Source of the DNA: CAYLKS01 sp964384205 [NCBI: uncultured bacterium]
Lineage (GTDB): Bacteria > JAGOEH01
Direction: 5' to 3'
Length of the DNA: 64,000 nucleotides
NCBI GenBank assembly: GCA_964384205.1
Contig: CAYLKS010000006.1
Coordinates: forward strand, 1-64,000
A program made the position numbers and the translations under genes. Shown here piece by piece: positions 19,928 to 28,477 of this stretch; positions within the stretch are counted from its first letter, which is position 1, and every line of letters begins with the position of its first letter. The notes under the pieces were generated by a model. It did not search any database and was not told where the DNA came from. It saw only the letters and a program-made list of their open reading frames with translations.

Positions 19928-21376
19928 CTAAAATTGAAAATAAATAAATTGTTGTTGTCTTCCTGCAAACAATAGAATCATAATAATTATAATATGATAC
20001 ATAGCATATCTTACTGGTCTTTTCCATGTAAGACCCAATTTTTCAATTGCATATTGATCATTTCTTCCAATCCATTCAATAATAATGAAGATAAAAATTA
20101 ATATTGCAGTCTCTAAGCCATGCCTCATTCCTACAAAAAATGGAATTGTAAATAATGATTTTGAAAAAATTGTTGATAAATAACTCATTGCATGTCCAAT
20201 ATTATCAGCTCTAAAAAATACCCATGCTAAAACTGTTAATCCAAAAGTTATACTCATTTGTAAAAATTCTCTAATAGATGGCAATAACCTACCTTCTGCC
20301 ACTGTATCTGTATGTACTCTATTTTTATTTAATAAAAGTAATGGTAAAAAATATACGGCATTTAAAGCACCCCAAACAATAAAAGTCCAATTCGCTCCAT
20401 GCCAAAATCCACTTACTATAAATATTATAAAAGTATTTCTAATCCTCTTTAAAGTATTACAACGGCTGCCACCTAAGGGAATATAAAGATAATCTCTAAA
20501 CCAACTCGATAAAGATATATGCCATCGCCTCCAAAATTCCGCAATATCTCTTGAAAAATAAGGAAAATTAAAATTCCGCATTAAATTAAATCCAAATAAT
20601 CTTGCTGTCCCAATTGCTATATCCGAATATCCAGAAAAATCTCCATATATCTGAAATGCAAAAAATAATACACCTACAACTAATGTACTGCCAGAATAGT
20701 GACTTGAGTGATTAAAAATTTCATTTACTACTTCTGCTGCATTATCTGCAATCACAATCTTCTTAAAAAATCCCCACAACATCTGTCTTAAACCATCAAC
20801 TGCTTTATCATATTCAAATATCCTTCTCTTATAAAATTGTGGAAGTAAATTTCTTGCCCTTTCAATTGGCCCTGCCACTAACTGAGGGAAAAAACTAACA
20901 AATGCCATAAAAGCAATAAAATTCTTTGTAGGTTCAAGCTTTCTCTTGTAAACATCAATACTATAACTCAATGTCTGAAAAGTATAAAAACTAATTCCAA
21001 CTGGTAAAATAATATTTAATCCTTGAGGTTTTATAGAATGTCCAAACAGAGTAAATACCTTTACAAAATTATCTAAAAAGAAATTATAATATTTAAAAAA
21101 TCCTAAAAATCCAAGATTTATTAGTATACTTGTCCATAATAACAATTTTCTTTTAGTTGGATTTTCTTGTTTCTTCAAGCCACGACCAACGAAATAATCA
21201 ACTATTGTACTAAAAAAAATTAATGAAAGAAATCGCCAATCCCACCATCCATAAAAAACATAACTAGCAATAACTATAAAAAAATTTTGAAGTTTTAAAT
21301 TCTTATTTACAACAAACCAATATATAAAAAATACTATGGGTAAAAATATTGCAAAATCTATTGAATTAAAAAGCAC
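19928..21376 (-). CDS. MBOAT-family O-acyltransferase (AlgI-like)
   Basis: 482 residues, many membrane segments. Diagnostic AlgI-type motifs: PQLVAGPIERARNLLPQF (about 155-175), FSGYSDIAIGTARLFG, then RDIAEFWRRWHISLSSWFRDYLYIPLGGSR and the catalytic His in FWHGANWTFIVWG (about 320). It transfers acyl groups across the inner membrane to an extracytoplasmic polymer, working with the SGNH protein downstream. The start is GTG (21374-21376), supported by GGAGAG 6 nt upstream. A likely promoter is at 21559-21587, leaving a leader of about 170 nt. Assignment to the family is secure; polymer identity is not. Confidence 0.93.
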   Translation of the reverse strand: MLFNSIDFAIFLPIVFFIYWFVVNKNLKLQNFFIVIASYVFYGWWDWRFLSLIFFSTIVDYFVGRGLKKQENPTKRKLLLWTSILINLGFLGFFKYYNFFLDNFVKVFTLFGHSIKPQGLNIILPVGISFYTFQTLSYSIDVYKRKLEPTKNFIAFMAFVSFFPQLVAGPIERARNLLPQFYKRRIFEYDKAVDGLRQMLWGFFKKIVIADNAAEVVNEIFNHSSHYSGSTLVVGVLFFAFQIYGDFSGYSDIAIGTARLFGFNLMRNFNFPYFSRDIAEFWRRWHISLSSWFRDYLYIPLGGSRCNTLKRIRNTFIIFIVSGFWHGANWTFIVWGALNAVYFLPLLLLNKNRVHTDTVAEGRLLPSIREFLQMSITFGLTVLAWVFFRADNIGHAMSYLSTIFSKSLFTIPFFVGMRHGLETAILIFIFIIIEWIGRNDQYAIEKLGLTWKRPVRYAMYHIIIIMILLFAGRQQQFIYFQF

Positions 21377-21558
21377 TTATTTCTCTCCATATTTATTTTT
21401 AAATGTTCTCTCTATAGATATAATACTCAATAAAATAACTAAACTTTACTATCAATATATACTTCACCAACACAACTTTATTTTTCTTATATATTTTGCC
21501 CATATCATACCCTTTTTACATCTACTCAGAAATATTACTATTAAAAACCATCATACTA

Positions 21559-21587
21559 TATATAAATTAAATAAATCCAAAAATCAA
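21559..21587 (-). promoter_or_regulatory. Possible promoter of the MBOAT-SGNH pair
   Basis: Minus strand TTGATT (21582-21587), 17-nt spacer, TATATA (21559-21564). In DNA this AT-rich such matches arise by chance, so support is modest. Confidence 0.4.
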
Positions 21588-21926
21588 GTCTATTGTTAAA
21601 AATTTTTTGATACTTTAAAAAAATACTACCCTTTAAATAAAGAATACTTTACAATATTATGAATATTAAAATAATGACATAAGTTGGGGAGTTTTTTTAT
21701 TAATTGCCTAAAAAAATAGAAAAAAATTAATAGAAGAATGGAATAATTAAAATAACAAATGACTATGATAGGAAAAAACAACTGCAGAAATTTTTACACA
21801 TAATTTAAGACTTAATTGACAGATACAATATATCTTTTACTTAATAAAATGATAAAAAACTTTACAATATTTTAGTCTAATAAATATACACAGCCATAAA
21901 ATTTACTACTCAATTAAATCCTTAAA
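21588..21926. other. AT-rich intergenic stretch, no gene seen
   Basis: About 340 bp upstream of the MBOAT gene's putative promoter and downstream of the hydrolase lipoprotein. No open frame with a start and ribosome-binding site, no tRNA-like fold and no convincing hairpin terminator. Confidence 0.6.
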
Positions 21927-22745
21927 TCAAAGAGTATCCCCTGGAATATCATAGCAAATCTGTTTATTTATATCAAATGTAAAAATATTTTCTGGATTAG
22001 TAAGTCTAACTATTTTCACCTCTGCTATCCGTGATATTGGAACAATCATATCACTTATACCATTTGTACTTTTCTGACTAGACCAAAACATAATCCCTGG
22101 TTCACCATTTTTCATTTTTATCCATGAAAGAAAAATAACAGAATGACCAATGCCACTTTTCCAGCTAATATTCATAAAATCACCAGCAATAGCATCCTTT
22201 GGTTTAACCTCTGTCCCCATTCCAGTATATTCTACAAGAGCAAAATATGAACCAAATCCATCAGCATTCCAATTACCCCAAAGTTTAACTTTATCCTCTC
22301 TTCTCCCGCCATCGGGCTCCTGCATTCTAATTGCCTCATAATGTGCACTATCCAAAAGCTCCTCTTTCCCATTCAATATCATATTCAGTGCTTCAATAAA
22401 TACTGCATAAGTAGAACCACTACAATAACTGGTCTTTCTTGGAGCATCCAATAATTTCTTCCCCAAAAAAGATAAATCATAACCTATGGGGGATTCTGGC
22501 GGGATTGAATCAATCCCTATAAAATATCCACCTCCATCTGGAAATTTTGACTGAACTAAATCTATAGCTTTCAAAATATATTTATTATATCCTTTTGCAT
22601 ATTTACCAAACATATTATAATGATTTGTATTCTTATATTGATAATTAATTGACTCAAATTCTGATTGATTTAATTCTAACCTTTTATTATTTGTACAAAT
22701 AATAAAAATAAATAAAAATGTTATCAAAAATTTTTTAAATTTCAT
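21927..22745 (-). CDS. Putative Cys-His hydrolase lipoprotein (NlpC/P60- or CHAP-like pattern)
   Basis: 272 residues from ATG 22745, chosen because GGGAGGAG lies just upstream; a longer frame to 22796 runs through the promoter. Short hydrophobic leader ending in a Cys (FLITFLFIFIICTNN), probably a lipoprotein. The rest carries a cysteine block (RKTSYCSGSTYAVFIEAL, about 120) and a histidine block (GDFMNISWKSGIGHSVIFL, about 190). That order and spacing are those of papain-like amidases that cut cell-wall peptides, such as NlpC/P60 and CHAP. I do not recognise a named family, and the hydrolase assignment rests on these motifs only. Transcribed alone, divergent from the PilZ-like gene. Confidence 0.55.
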   Translation of the reverse strand: MKFKKFLITFLFIFIICTNNKRLELNQSEFESINYQYKNTNHYNMFGKYAKGYNKYILKAIDLVQSKFPDGGGYFIGIDSIPPESPIGYDLSFLGKKLLDAPRKTSYCSGSTYAVFIEALNMILNGKEELLDSAHYEAIRMQEPDGGRREDKVKLWGNWNADGFGSYFALVEYTGMGTEVKPKDAIAGDFMNISWKSGIGHSVIFLSWIKMKNGEPGIMFWSSQKSTNGISDMIVPISRIAEVKIVRLTNPENIFTFDINKQICYDIPGDTL

Positions 22746-22768
22746 CTCTCTCCTCCCTTTTTTAATAA

Positions 22769-22796
22769 AATTTAAACAAAAAAATATACTTGTCAA
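22769..22796 (-). promoter_or_regulatory. Promoter of the Cys-His hydrolase lipoprotein gene
   Basis: Minus strand TTGACA (22791-22796), 16-nt spacer, TAAATT (22769-22774), about 25 bp before the ATG. Its -35 box is only 11 bp from the -35 of the divergent plus-strand promoter, so the two may compete or share a regulator. Confidence 0.6.
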
Positions 22797-22807
22797 TAAA
22801 AAAGTCC

Positions 22808-22836
22808 TTGACTTTAATAGTTTTTTTATTTAATCA
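22808..22836 (+). promoter_or_regulatory. Possible promoter of the PilZ-like gene (leaderless start?)
   Basis: TTGACT (22808-22813), 17-nt spacer, weak -10 TAATCA (22831-22836). If used, transcription would begin at or next to the ATG at 22844, and no Shine-Dalgarno sequence is present there. That would fit a leaderless mRNA. The weak -10 box keeps confidence low. Confidence 0.35.
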
Positions 22837-22843
22837 TTACAAT

Positions 22844-23965
22844 ATGAATATATTCGCCAATAAAAAAAATAAAACTATTAGTGATATAAAATTAATAAAA
22901 AAAATATTTGAAAAACTTACAGAAAATGAAAGTGAGATTGCAATATTCATTGATAAAAAGTATTTTACAACTATCAATCAGTATGAGCCACAAAAAAATG
23001 AAATTACTTTAGAATTTGAATTTAAACCCAATAAAAAAGAATTACTTAAAAACAAAGAATATAAAATAGAACTTAAAAAAAACGAAGAAATTTACACAGG
23101 AAAGGTTAATTTTTTAGACGGCGATAACCTAACATATAAATTTAATTTACCTACATTATTGCAAATAGATCAATATAATAAATTCTATAGAATATTAATT
23201 CCTCCACGAATAGAAGCCTTTTTAGAGTGTTTTATTATAAGAAAAAGTCAATCTTTAGGTGAAATTTTTAACTTTACAATAAGAGATCTTTCCATTGAAG
23301 GAGCTACAATAAATTTGCCAAATAACATAAATTTTCCTTTTTATCCAGGATACACAATAAAGAAAGCAACTATAAAAGGCTTAGATAAAGATATAATAGT
23401 AGACATTATATTCAGAAAAATATCTACAAGATCAGCTTCTGTATATTTTATATATTATAATGATAAAGATAAAGAATATCTCAATAAAAACATCATAGAA
23501 ATTAGATTAGAACAAATAAAAAAACAAAAAGAAATGAAATTAGAAATTCAACCAGATGAGCAAAAAGTACAAAAAATAAAAAAAGAACTTCCAGATAAAG
23601 AAAAAAATAAGGAGCAAGAACAAAAATTTGATGTGAGAATTCTAATAATAGACAATAACCCAGACGAAATTATAAATAAAATAAATGACAAATTTAAGGT
23701 AAAACTTACAAACTATGATAATTATCAAATATTTTTAAAAATAATTAAACCTCAAAAAATTATAATCAATTGTGGATACCTCAATGGTTACAAAATCATT
23801 GAAGATGTTTTAAAAATTACAGAAGAGAAAAACATACCTATTTTTTTATATAAAAAAAATATTAGTGAAAATTTTTTAAAAGAAATACTTGCCAAAAATA
23901 AAAATATTCATTATTTTACAAATGAGGAAGATATTCAAGATATTTTCAATAAACTCTTAAATTAA
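22844..23965 (+). CDS. PilZ-like domain protein with C-terminal response-regulator-like domain
   Basis: 373 residues from ATG 22844; a TTG at 22790 would extend it through the promoter. The middle resembles a YcgR/PilZ module. After a YcgR-like N-terminal domain comes an Arg-containing entry (FYRILIPPRIEAF, about 105-118), then DLSIEGATI (about 147), the D-x-S-x-x-G motif of c-di-GMP-binding PilZ domains. The RxxxR arm is degenerate, so binding is uncertain. A Lys/Glu-rich linker (about 225-270) joins a C-terminal domain (VRILIIDNNPDEI ... KIIINCGYLNGYKIIEDVL ... IPIFLYKK) that looks like a receiver fold without clear phospho-Asp. Proteins of this type tune flagellar or surface behaviour; the flagellar region starts 1.5 kb away. 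It lies 100 bp before rho on the same strand. Confidence 0.6.
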   Translation: MNIFANKKNKTISDIKLIKKIFEKLTENESEIAIFIDKKYFTTINQYEPQKNEITLEFEFKPNKKELLKNKEYKIELKKNEEIYTGKVNFLDGDNLTYKFNLPTLLQIDQYNKFYRILIPPRIEAFLECFIIRKSQSLGEIFNFTIRDLSIEGATINLPNNINFPFYPGYTIKKATIKGLDKDIIVDIIFRKISTRSASVYFIYYNDKDKEYLNKNIIEIRLEQIKKQKEMKLEIQPDEQKVQKIKKELPDKEKNKEQEQKFDVRILIIDNNPDEIINKINDKFKVKLTNYDNYQIFLKIIKPQKIIINCGYLNGYKIIEDVLKITEEKNIPIFLYKKNISENFLKEILAKNKNIHYFTNEEDIQDIFNKLLN

Positions 23966-24068
23966 CAAATTTCAAAGAACCTACCATCAAGATAATGTAT
24001 GTTTCATATTTATTTATATGTGATAATAAAGATAATTTTTCAATAAAAAACCAATGAAAGGAGAGTAA

Positions 24069-25322
24069 ATGAATATTGCTACATTACAGAAAATGACAAT
24101 TTCCGAATTAACAGCTCTTGCAGAAAAACTTGAAATCAAAGATTATTCTGGACTCAAAAAAAATGAACTGGTATTTAAAATATTAAAAGCTCAAACAGAA
24201 AAAGACGGCTATATCTTTACAGAAGGGGTAGTTCAAATAACAGAAGAAGGTTATGGTTTTCTAAGAACACCTGAACTCAACTATTTACCCGGTCCTGATG
24301 ATGTTTATATTAGTCCCACTCAAATCAAAAAACTAAATCTAAGAACTGGAGATACAGTATCAGGTCAAGTACGAGCACCTAAAGATAATGAAAGATACTA
24401 CTCACTGGTAAAAGTAGAAGCAATAAATTACAATAATCCTGAAAGTGCTAAAAATAGACCTTTATTTGATAACTTAACTCCATTATATCCAGACGAACAA
24501 ATCGTACTTGAGACAACCTCAAATAAGCACAATCTATCAATGAGAATCCTTGATCTTTTATGTCCAATAGGAAAAGGACAAAGAGGATTAATCACAGCTC
24601 CTCCAAGAGCAGGAAAAACAATCTTATTGCAGGACATTGCAAATAGTATCTCTATAAATTATCCAAATATAAAACTTATTGTCTTGTTAATAGATGAAAG
24701 ACCCGAAGAAGTTACTGATATGAAAAGAAGTGTTAAAGCAGAAGTAATTAGTTCCACTTTTGACGAACCGCCAGAAAGACATGTTCAAGTTGCTGATATG
24801 GTTTTAGAAAAGGCAAAAAGATTAGTTGAGCAGAAATTTGATGTAGTTATACTTTTGGATAGTATTACAAGACTTGCAAGAGCACATAATACTGTTGTAC
24901 CTCATTCAGGGAAAATCCTATCAGGTGGTGTTGATTCAAATGCATTACACAGGCCCAAAAGATTCTTTGGTTCTGCCCGTAATATAGAAGAAGGTGGTAG
25001 TTTAACTATTATTGCAACAGCATTAATCGAAACCGGCAGCAGAATGGATGAGGTTATTTTCGAAGAATTTAAAGGTACTGGTAATATGGAATTAGTATTA
25101 GATAGAAAATTAAGTGATAAAAGAATATTTCCTGCTATTGATATTAACCGTTCCGGTACAAGAAAAGAAGAACTATTAATACCTGAAGAACAATTAAATA
25201 GAATATGGATTCTTAGAAAATTGTTGAATGAAATGACATCTGTTGAAGCAATGGAATTTTTATTAACAAGATTACGTTCAACGAAATCAAATAAAAAATT
25301 CTTAGAATCAATGAATGAATAA
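24069..25322 (+). CDS. rho: Transcription termination factor Rho
   Basis: 417 residues, family length. N-terminal Rho_N helices ([20 protein letters not shown]), cold-shock-like RNA-binding domain (about 55-120; [20 protein letters not shown]), Walker A in [13 protein letters not shown] (about 170-182), Walker B in [16 protein letters not shown] and the Q/R-loop region [18 protein letters not shown] hexameric RNA helicase that ends transcription of untranslated RNA. The ATG follows AAAGGAG. No additional insertion domain is present. A hairpin terminator follows immediately. Secure identification. Confidence 0.98.
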   Translation: MNIATLQKMTISELTALAEKLEIKDYSGLKKNELVFKILKAQTEKDGYIFTEGVVQITEEGYGFLRTPELNYLPGPDDVYISPTQIKKLNLRTGDTVSGQVRAPKDNERYYSLVKVEAINYNNPESAKNRPLFDNLTPLYPDEQIVLETTSNKHNLSMRILDLLCPIGKGQRGLITAPPRAGKTILLQDIANSISINYPNIKLIVLLIDERPEEVTDMKRSVKAEVISSTFDEPPERHVQVADMVLEKAKRLVEQKFDVVILLDSITRLARAHNTVVPHSGKILSGGVDSNALHRPKRFFGSARNIEEGGSLTIIATALIETGSRMDEVIFEEFKGTGNMELVLDRKLSDKRIFPAIDINRSGTRKEELLIPEEQLNRIWILRKLLNEMTSVEAMEFLLTRLRSTKSNKKFLESMNE

Positions 25323-25330
25323 AAATATAT

Positions 25331-25364
25331 ACTGGGATATGATTTTTTCATATCTCAGTTTTTT
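25331..25364 (+). terminator. Rho-independent terminator after rho
   Basis: A 12-bp stem (25331-25342 with 25348-25359, one G-U wobble) and a T-loop, followed by TTTTTT at 25359-25364. It begins 9 bp after the rho stop codon. The opposite strand also has a T-rich exit, so it may terminate the convergent flgM transcript too. Confidence 0.85.
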
Positions 25365-25442
25365 ATTAAAAATATAAAAAAAATCCCTCTATCCTATAAT
25401 AAAATTTTATATAAATATTTTTTTCGAGTAAAATATATTTAC

Positions 25443-25757
25443 TTATTTAATTATTTTTAATATTTTTTCTGCAATTAAATTATGAACTTTCACATCATCA
25501 TAATAATGATTTTGTATTTTTTCTTTAATTTCTTCAATCCTTTTCCAATTAATTTCCTTCTCTTCCTCAATATTTTTTATAGCAGAACCAATAATTTTAT
25601 ATGTATCTAATAGCTTTTTGCCCGTATTAGAAATTTTCACCTCATCTTTAAAATCTAATTCTTTCCCCTTTTTTTTATTACTTACATTGTTACTTTTCTC
25701 TTTTTCTTTGGCATGAATATCCTTCAAAAAAAAATCATCAATATAATTGATCTGCAT
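25443..25757 (-). CDS. flgM: FlgM-like anti-sigma-28 factor
   Basis: 104 residues. The C-terminal half carries the FlgM pattern: DEVKISNTGKKLLDTY, then RIEEIKEKIQNHYYDDVKVHNLIAEKILKII. FlgM holds the flagellar sigma factor FliA inactive until the hook is finished, then is exported. Its presence fits the sigma-28-type promoters found at 28023-28049 and 46943-46969. It is the last gene of fliS-flaG-flgM, 12 bp after flaG. The N-terminal half is Lys-rich and unstructured, as expected. FliA itself is not in the window. Good but short match, so some caution. Confidence 0.75.
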   Translation of the reverse strand: MQINYIDDFFLKDIHAKEKEKSNNVSNKKKGKELDFKDEVKISNTGKKLLDTYKIIGSAIKNIEEEKEINWKRIEEIKEKIQNHYYDDVKVHNLIAEKILKIIK

Positions 25758-25769
25758 AATTAACTCCCT

Positions 25770-26147
25770 TTATGCTCTTTCATCTGTAATCAAACCAGAA
25801 ATTTCAGCAAGAGACTTTTCAATTTTCAATAAATAATCCGGTGGAATCTGCCTGATAACTTTATTTTTTTCAGAATCCACTACCTGAATTACTGTTCTAT
25901 TATCGAAATCTCGCAAAATTTTAAATTTAATTTTTCTCTTAAACTGATTTAAATAGGTATTAATATTCTCAACCAAATTTCCAACTTCCACATCATTTAA
26001 TTTACTTTCTTTCATTTTTTCATTATTAGCAGTAGAACTAACATTTTTTTTATCATTAGCAGCAGATTGCTGCACTTTATGGGGCTCTAAAAAAGTCTTA
26101 TTCAACCCCATAGAATTCAAATCTGAACTTCTAATTTTTATATCCAT
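25770..26147 (-). CDS. flaG: FlaG-family flagellar protein
   Basis: 125 residues. Disordered N-terminal half, then the FlaG domain: FKRKIKFKILRDFDNRTVIQVVDSEKNKVIRQIPPDYLLKIEKSL, including the hallmark IRQIPP. FlaG influences filament length in several bacteria; its mechanism is not well established. AAGGAG precedes the ATG. It lies between fliS and flgM, a common setting in flagellar loci. Confidence 0.88.
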   Translation of the reverse strand: MDIKIRSSDLNSMGLNKTFLEPHKVQQSAANDKKNVSSTANNEKMKESKLNDVEVGNLVENINTYLNQFKRKIKFKILRDFDNRTVIQVVDSEKNKVIRQIPPDYLLKIEKSLAEISGLITDERA

Positions 26148-26165
26148 TTTTTGTCTCCTTTGTTG

Positions 26166-26603
26166 CTAAATAGAAATCCCTTCTGATGTTTTGTTAATGG
26201 AGACCTTTTGTTCAGATTGTTGTTTTTTAGCTAATTCTTTTTTAATCGCTTCTACCCATGCCTCTTTTAAACCTTTTAATAATTCAATAACTTCATCTAC
26301 AGGCTCCATAACGCCAAGGCCAACATTAACTTGATTTAATCTATAATCCATATAATCATACAATCTAAACAAAGGCAATGAAATCTCTTTTATTTCCATA
26401 TTCAAAGAATTCTGTAATTCCCGAATAATTTTCTTACTTTTCATAATATATTGAAACGACTCATAAAAATTTTTCCTATTCTGCTCAATCTTTGATTTTT
26501 CAAGGAACTTTATTGCATGTTCATAAGCCATAATCAATAATTTTTCTTTACTCTCAACATTTAGATTAATTTTGTTATAAGCATGAACAGCAGAATTATA
26601 CAT
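26166..26603 (-). CDS. fliS: Flagellin export chaperone FliS
   Basis: About 145 residues, all-helical, starting MYNSAVHAYNKINLNV as FliS proteins do. ATG 26603 is chosen because AGGA lies 6 nt upstream; an ATG 6 bp earlier overlaps the ribosome-binding site. It binds the C-terminal helix of newly made flagellin and keeps it unpolymerised until export. It lies directly downstream of fliC, separated by a strong hairpin (26632-26671) that probably reduces read-through. The filament cap gene fliD, often next to fliS, is absent here. Confidence 0.9.
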   Translation of the reverse strand: MYNSAVHAYNKINLNVESKEKLLIMAYEHAIKFLEKSKIEQNRKNFYESFQYIMKSKKIIRELQNSLNMEIKEISLPLFRLYDYMDYRLNQVNVGLGVMEPVDEVIELLKGLKEAWVEAIKKELAKKQQSEQKVSINKTSEGISI

Positions 26604-26631
26604 AGCCATTCCTTTCTTTTATATTATTTAA

Positions 26632-26671
26632 ACAAAATAGGGTGAATATATGAAAATTCACCCTATTTTGT
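26632..26671 (-). terminator. Hairpin between fliC and fliS (terminator or attenuator)
   Basis: A 15-bp perfect stem (26632-26646 with 26657-26671) with a 10-nt loop, beginning 10 bp after the fliC stop. The 3' arm ends in TATTTTGT followed by TTAAATAATAT on the minus strand. It is a strong barrier or 3'-end stabiliser for the fliC message, but with a short T-run, so partial read-through into fliS-flaG-flgM is likely. Confidence 0.75.
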
Positions 26672-26681
26672 ATTATATCAA

Positions 26682-27926
26682 CTATTGAAATAATGATAAT
26701 ATATTCTGAGGTAAGAACATTGATTGAGCCATCATCGACAAACCAGTTTGCTGTAAAATCTGTAATTTGGAAGCTTCTAACTGTTCTTTTGCCATATCTG
26801 CATCTTCCAATCTACTTGCAGCTTCTCTTGTATTTGTCTCAGCAACAGCAAGATAATCTTCTTTATATGATAATCTTTGACTTTTTGAACCAATTTGTGC
26901 AGTCATATGATTAACTCTTGCAATTGCCTCATCAACTTTTTTTAATGTTTCAATAGCATTACCGCTATGGCTTAAATCTAATTTAGTTGCTTGTGCTCCT
27001 CTTACTTCAAAAGTAGTTGTTTGATTTGGCTGGATATAGCTATATACAGGATTATCGGGATCTGTTGTATCAGGAAGATTAAAAGATATCTTCAAACCTT
27101 CAACTAAAACAGTATTATTTGTTAATCCATTTGGATTATCTGACTTTAATTCATTTTTATACAAATCATTTAAATTAATTGTCTTTCTCCATGTTGTACC
27201 ACCTGCTACATCATAGCCATTACTATCATAATCAATAACAATAGTTGCATTATTTGCATCCTGACCTACATCCTGTAATGTTCTAATCCTATAATAACCA
27301 TTAGCAGCTATCGCCTTGGTATCACTATTTATTTCTACACTAGCAACGCCTGTTCCCTCAGCAATATTAAGATTTGTTACATTACCAGCTCTTGAAGTTT
27401 CCCAACCTAATTGTCCTACACCAATGTCATTTGCATAAAAACTATATTGAATATTGAAATTTGTTCTATCAGTTGCATCTGGACCTGTCTGGAAAAATTT
27501 ACTCTGGAAAGTTCCATCTAATAATTTTTGATTACCCCATCTAGTAACTTCAACAACTTGATCAATTTCATCTGCCAATTCTTCTACAACTGATTGTATT
27601 TCAACTCTTTCATCCTGTGATAAAGAATCGTCTGCTGCTCTTGCAACATTTTTTCTCATCTCCTCCAAAAGCTTAGAGATATTATTAGCACCGCCTTCTG
27701 CAACACCCAATACATTTCTGGCGTTTCCAACATTCTCTGAAGCAGTAGCCAAACCATCTGCTCTAATATTTAACTTTCTAGCAAGTATAAAGCCTGCCGG
27801 ATCATCAGCAGCTGTATTTATTCTCTTACCTGTAGAAAGCCTTTGTTGTGTCTGTGTCATTTTCTTGGAAGTAAAAAATAGTGAATTATATGCTCTTAAT
27901 GCTGACACATTTGTATTAATACGCAT
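26682..27926 (-). CDS. fliC: Flagellin
   Basis: 414 residues. Conserved N-terminal D0/D1 helices (MRINTNVSALRAYNSLF ... TGKRINTAADDPAGF) and C-terminal helices (RLEDADMAKEQLEASKLQIL ... NILSLFQ) flank a variable middle (about 145-300) rich in Asn/Asp/Thr. No signal peptide; exported through the flagellar type III apparatus. It is the only flagellin gene in the window. It is preceded by a clear sigma-28 promoter, a structured ~90-nt leader and AGGAGG, and followed by a hairpin, so it is expressed as its own strong unit. Chaperone fliS and regulator fliW flank it. Secure. Confidence 0.97.
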   Translation of the reverse strand: MRINTNVSALRAYNSLFFTSKKMTQTQQRLSTGKRINTAADDPAGFILARKLNIRADGLATASENVGNARNVLGVAEGGANNISKLLEEMRKNVARAADDSLSQDERVEIQSVVEELADEIDQVVEVTRWGNQKLLDGTFQSKFFQTGPDATDRTNFNIQYSFYANDIGVGQLGWETSRAGNVTNLNIAEGTGVASVEINSDTKAIAANGYYRIRTLQDVGQDANNATIVIDYDSNGYDVAGGTTWRKTINLNDLYKNELKSDNPNGLTNNTVLVEGLKISFNLPDTTDPDNPVYSYIQPNQTTTFEVRGAQATKLDLSHSGNAIETLKKVDEAIARVNHMTAQIGSKSQRLSYKEDYLAVAETNTREAASRLEDADMAKEQLEASKLQILQQTGLSMMAQSMFLPQNILSLFQ

Positions 27927-28016
27927 TTTTATGCCTCCTGGTTAACTTACAAGTTAACTTTTTTAATTAACGACCTTTGACCTTACACCGAAAGCTACGT
28001 TACACCTTACACTCTG
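27927..28016 (-). promoter_or_regulatory. Structured 5' leader of fliC
   Basis: About 90 nt between the predicted transcription start and the ATG. Next to the AGGAGG there is an 8-bp inverted repeat (GTTAACTT/AAGTTAAC, 27941-27958). The 9-mer GTGTAAGGT occurs twice on the minus strand (27980-27988 and 28004-28012 in window coordinates). The stretch at 27979-27993 is a perfect 15-nt antisense match to the leader of the 1484-residue protein. This could be a control region for translation or stability. I see no known riboswitch. Confidence 0.6.
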
Positions 28017-28022
28017 ATTATT

Positions 28023-28049
28023 ATATCGACAGATTACAATATTACTTTA
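28023..28049 (-). promoter_or_regulatory. Sigma-28 (FliA) promoter of fliC
   Basis: Minus strand TAAAGTAA (28042-28049), 11-nt spacer, GTCGATAT (28023-28030), against the flagellar consensus TAAAGTTT-N11-GCCGATAA. It begins right after the fliW stop codon and is in the expected place for a class-3 flagellin promoter. Confidence 0.9.
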
Positions 28050-28051
28050 GA

Positions 28052-28468
28052 CTATTTTTTTAACAAATTTTCCTTAAGCTCATTAAATTTATATAAAATA
28101 TATAATTTTATTGGATATTGTTCTCCTAAAAGAAGTTGATGACCTCTATTATTATAATCATTAATCAATATTGGCATTCTTAAATTAATTGAAATAAGTT
28201 CTAATTCATCGGGAACTGTAACTATTACAAATTGCAATAAATTCTCTTTCAAATAAGTATCAAGTTTATTTTTTACATTATCATCTATATCAAATACATA
28301 ATCAGGAACTACCAAATAGGGATTTATTAATAAAAAATTTACTTCTGTATCTTCTATAGAAATTAATTTATAATAAGGGGTAAAAACAGTGCTTTTTTTC
28401 AATATAAAATATTTAAAAGATGTAAAACCTATTAAACCATCTGGAAAATAAACAAGCTCACCAACCAT
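28052..28468 (-). CDS. fliW: Flagellar assembly factor FliW
   Basis: 138 residues matching FliW: FPDGLIGFTSFKYFIL, then FLLINPYLVVPDYVFDID and ILINDYNNRGHQLLL. In other bacteria FliW binds flagellin and sequesters CsrA, tying translation of fliC to filament assembly. The first ~10-12 residues usual for the family (first beta strand) are missing; the ATG is only 9 bp after the flgL stop. No csrA is visible in the window. Last gene of the flgF-to-fliW run and directly upstream of fliC. Confidence 0.88.
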   Translation of the reverse strand: MVGELVYFPDGLIGFTSFKYFILKKSTVFTPYYKLISIEDTEVNFLLINPYLVVPDYVFDIDDNVKNKLDTYLKENLLQFVIVTVPDELELISINLRMPILINDYNNRGHQLLLGEQYPIKLYILYKFNELKENLLKK

Positions 28469-28477
28469 AAAATATAT

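Noticed and set aside
24902-25351. 149-codon minus-strand open frame
   Set aside because: Lies antisense inside rho, no ribosome-binding site, composition is that of a shadow frame.
27927-28016. c-di-GMP (GEMM) riboswitch in the fliC leader
   Set aside because: The leader lacks the conserved tetraloop/receptor and core motifs of GEMM; only simple repeats and a short palindrome are seen.
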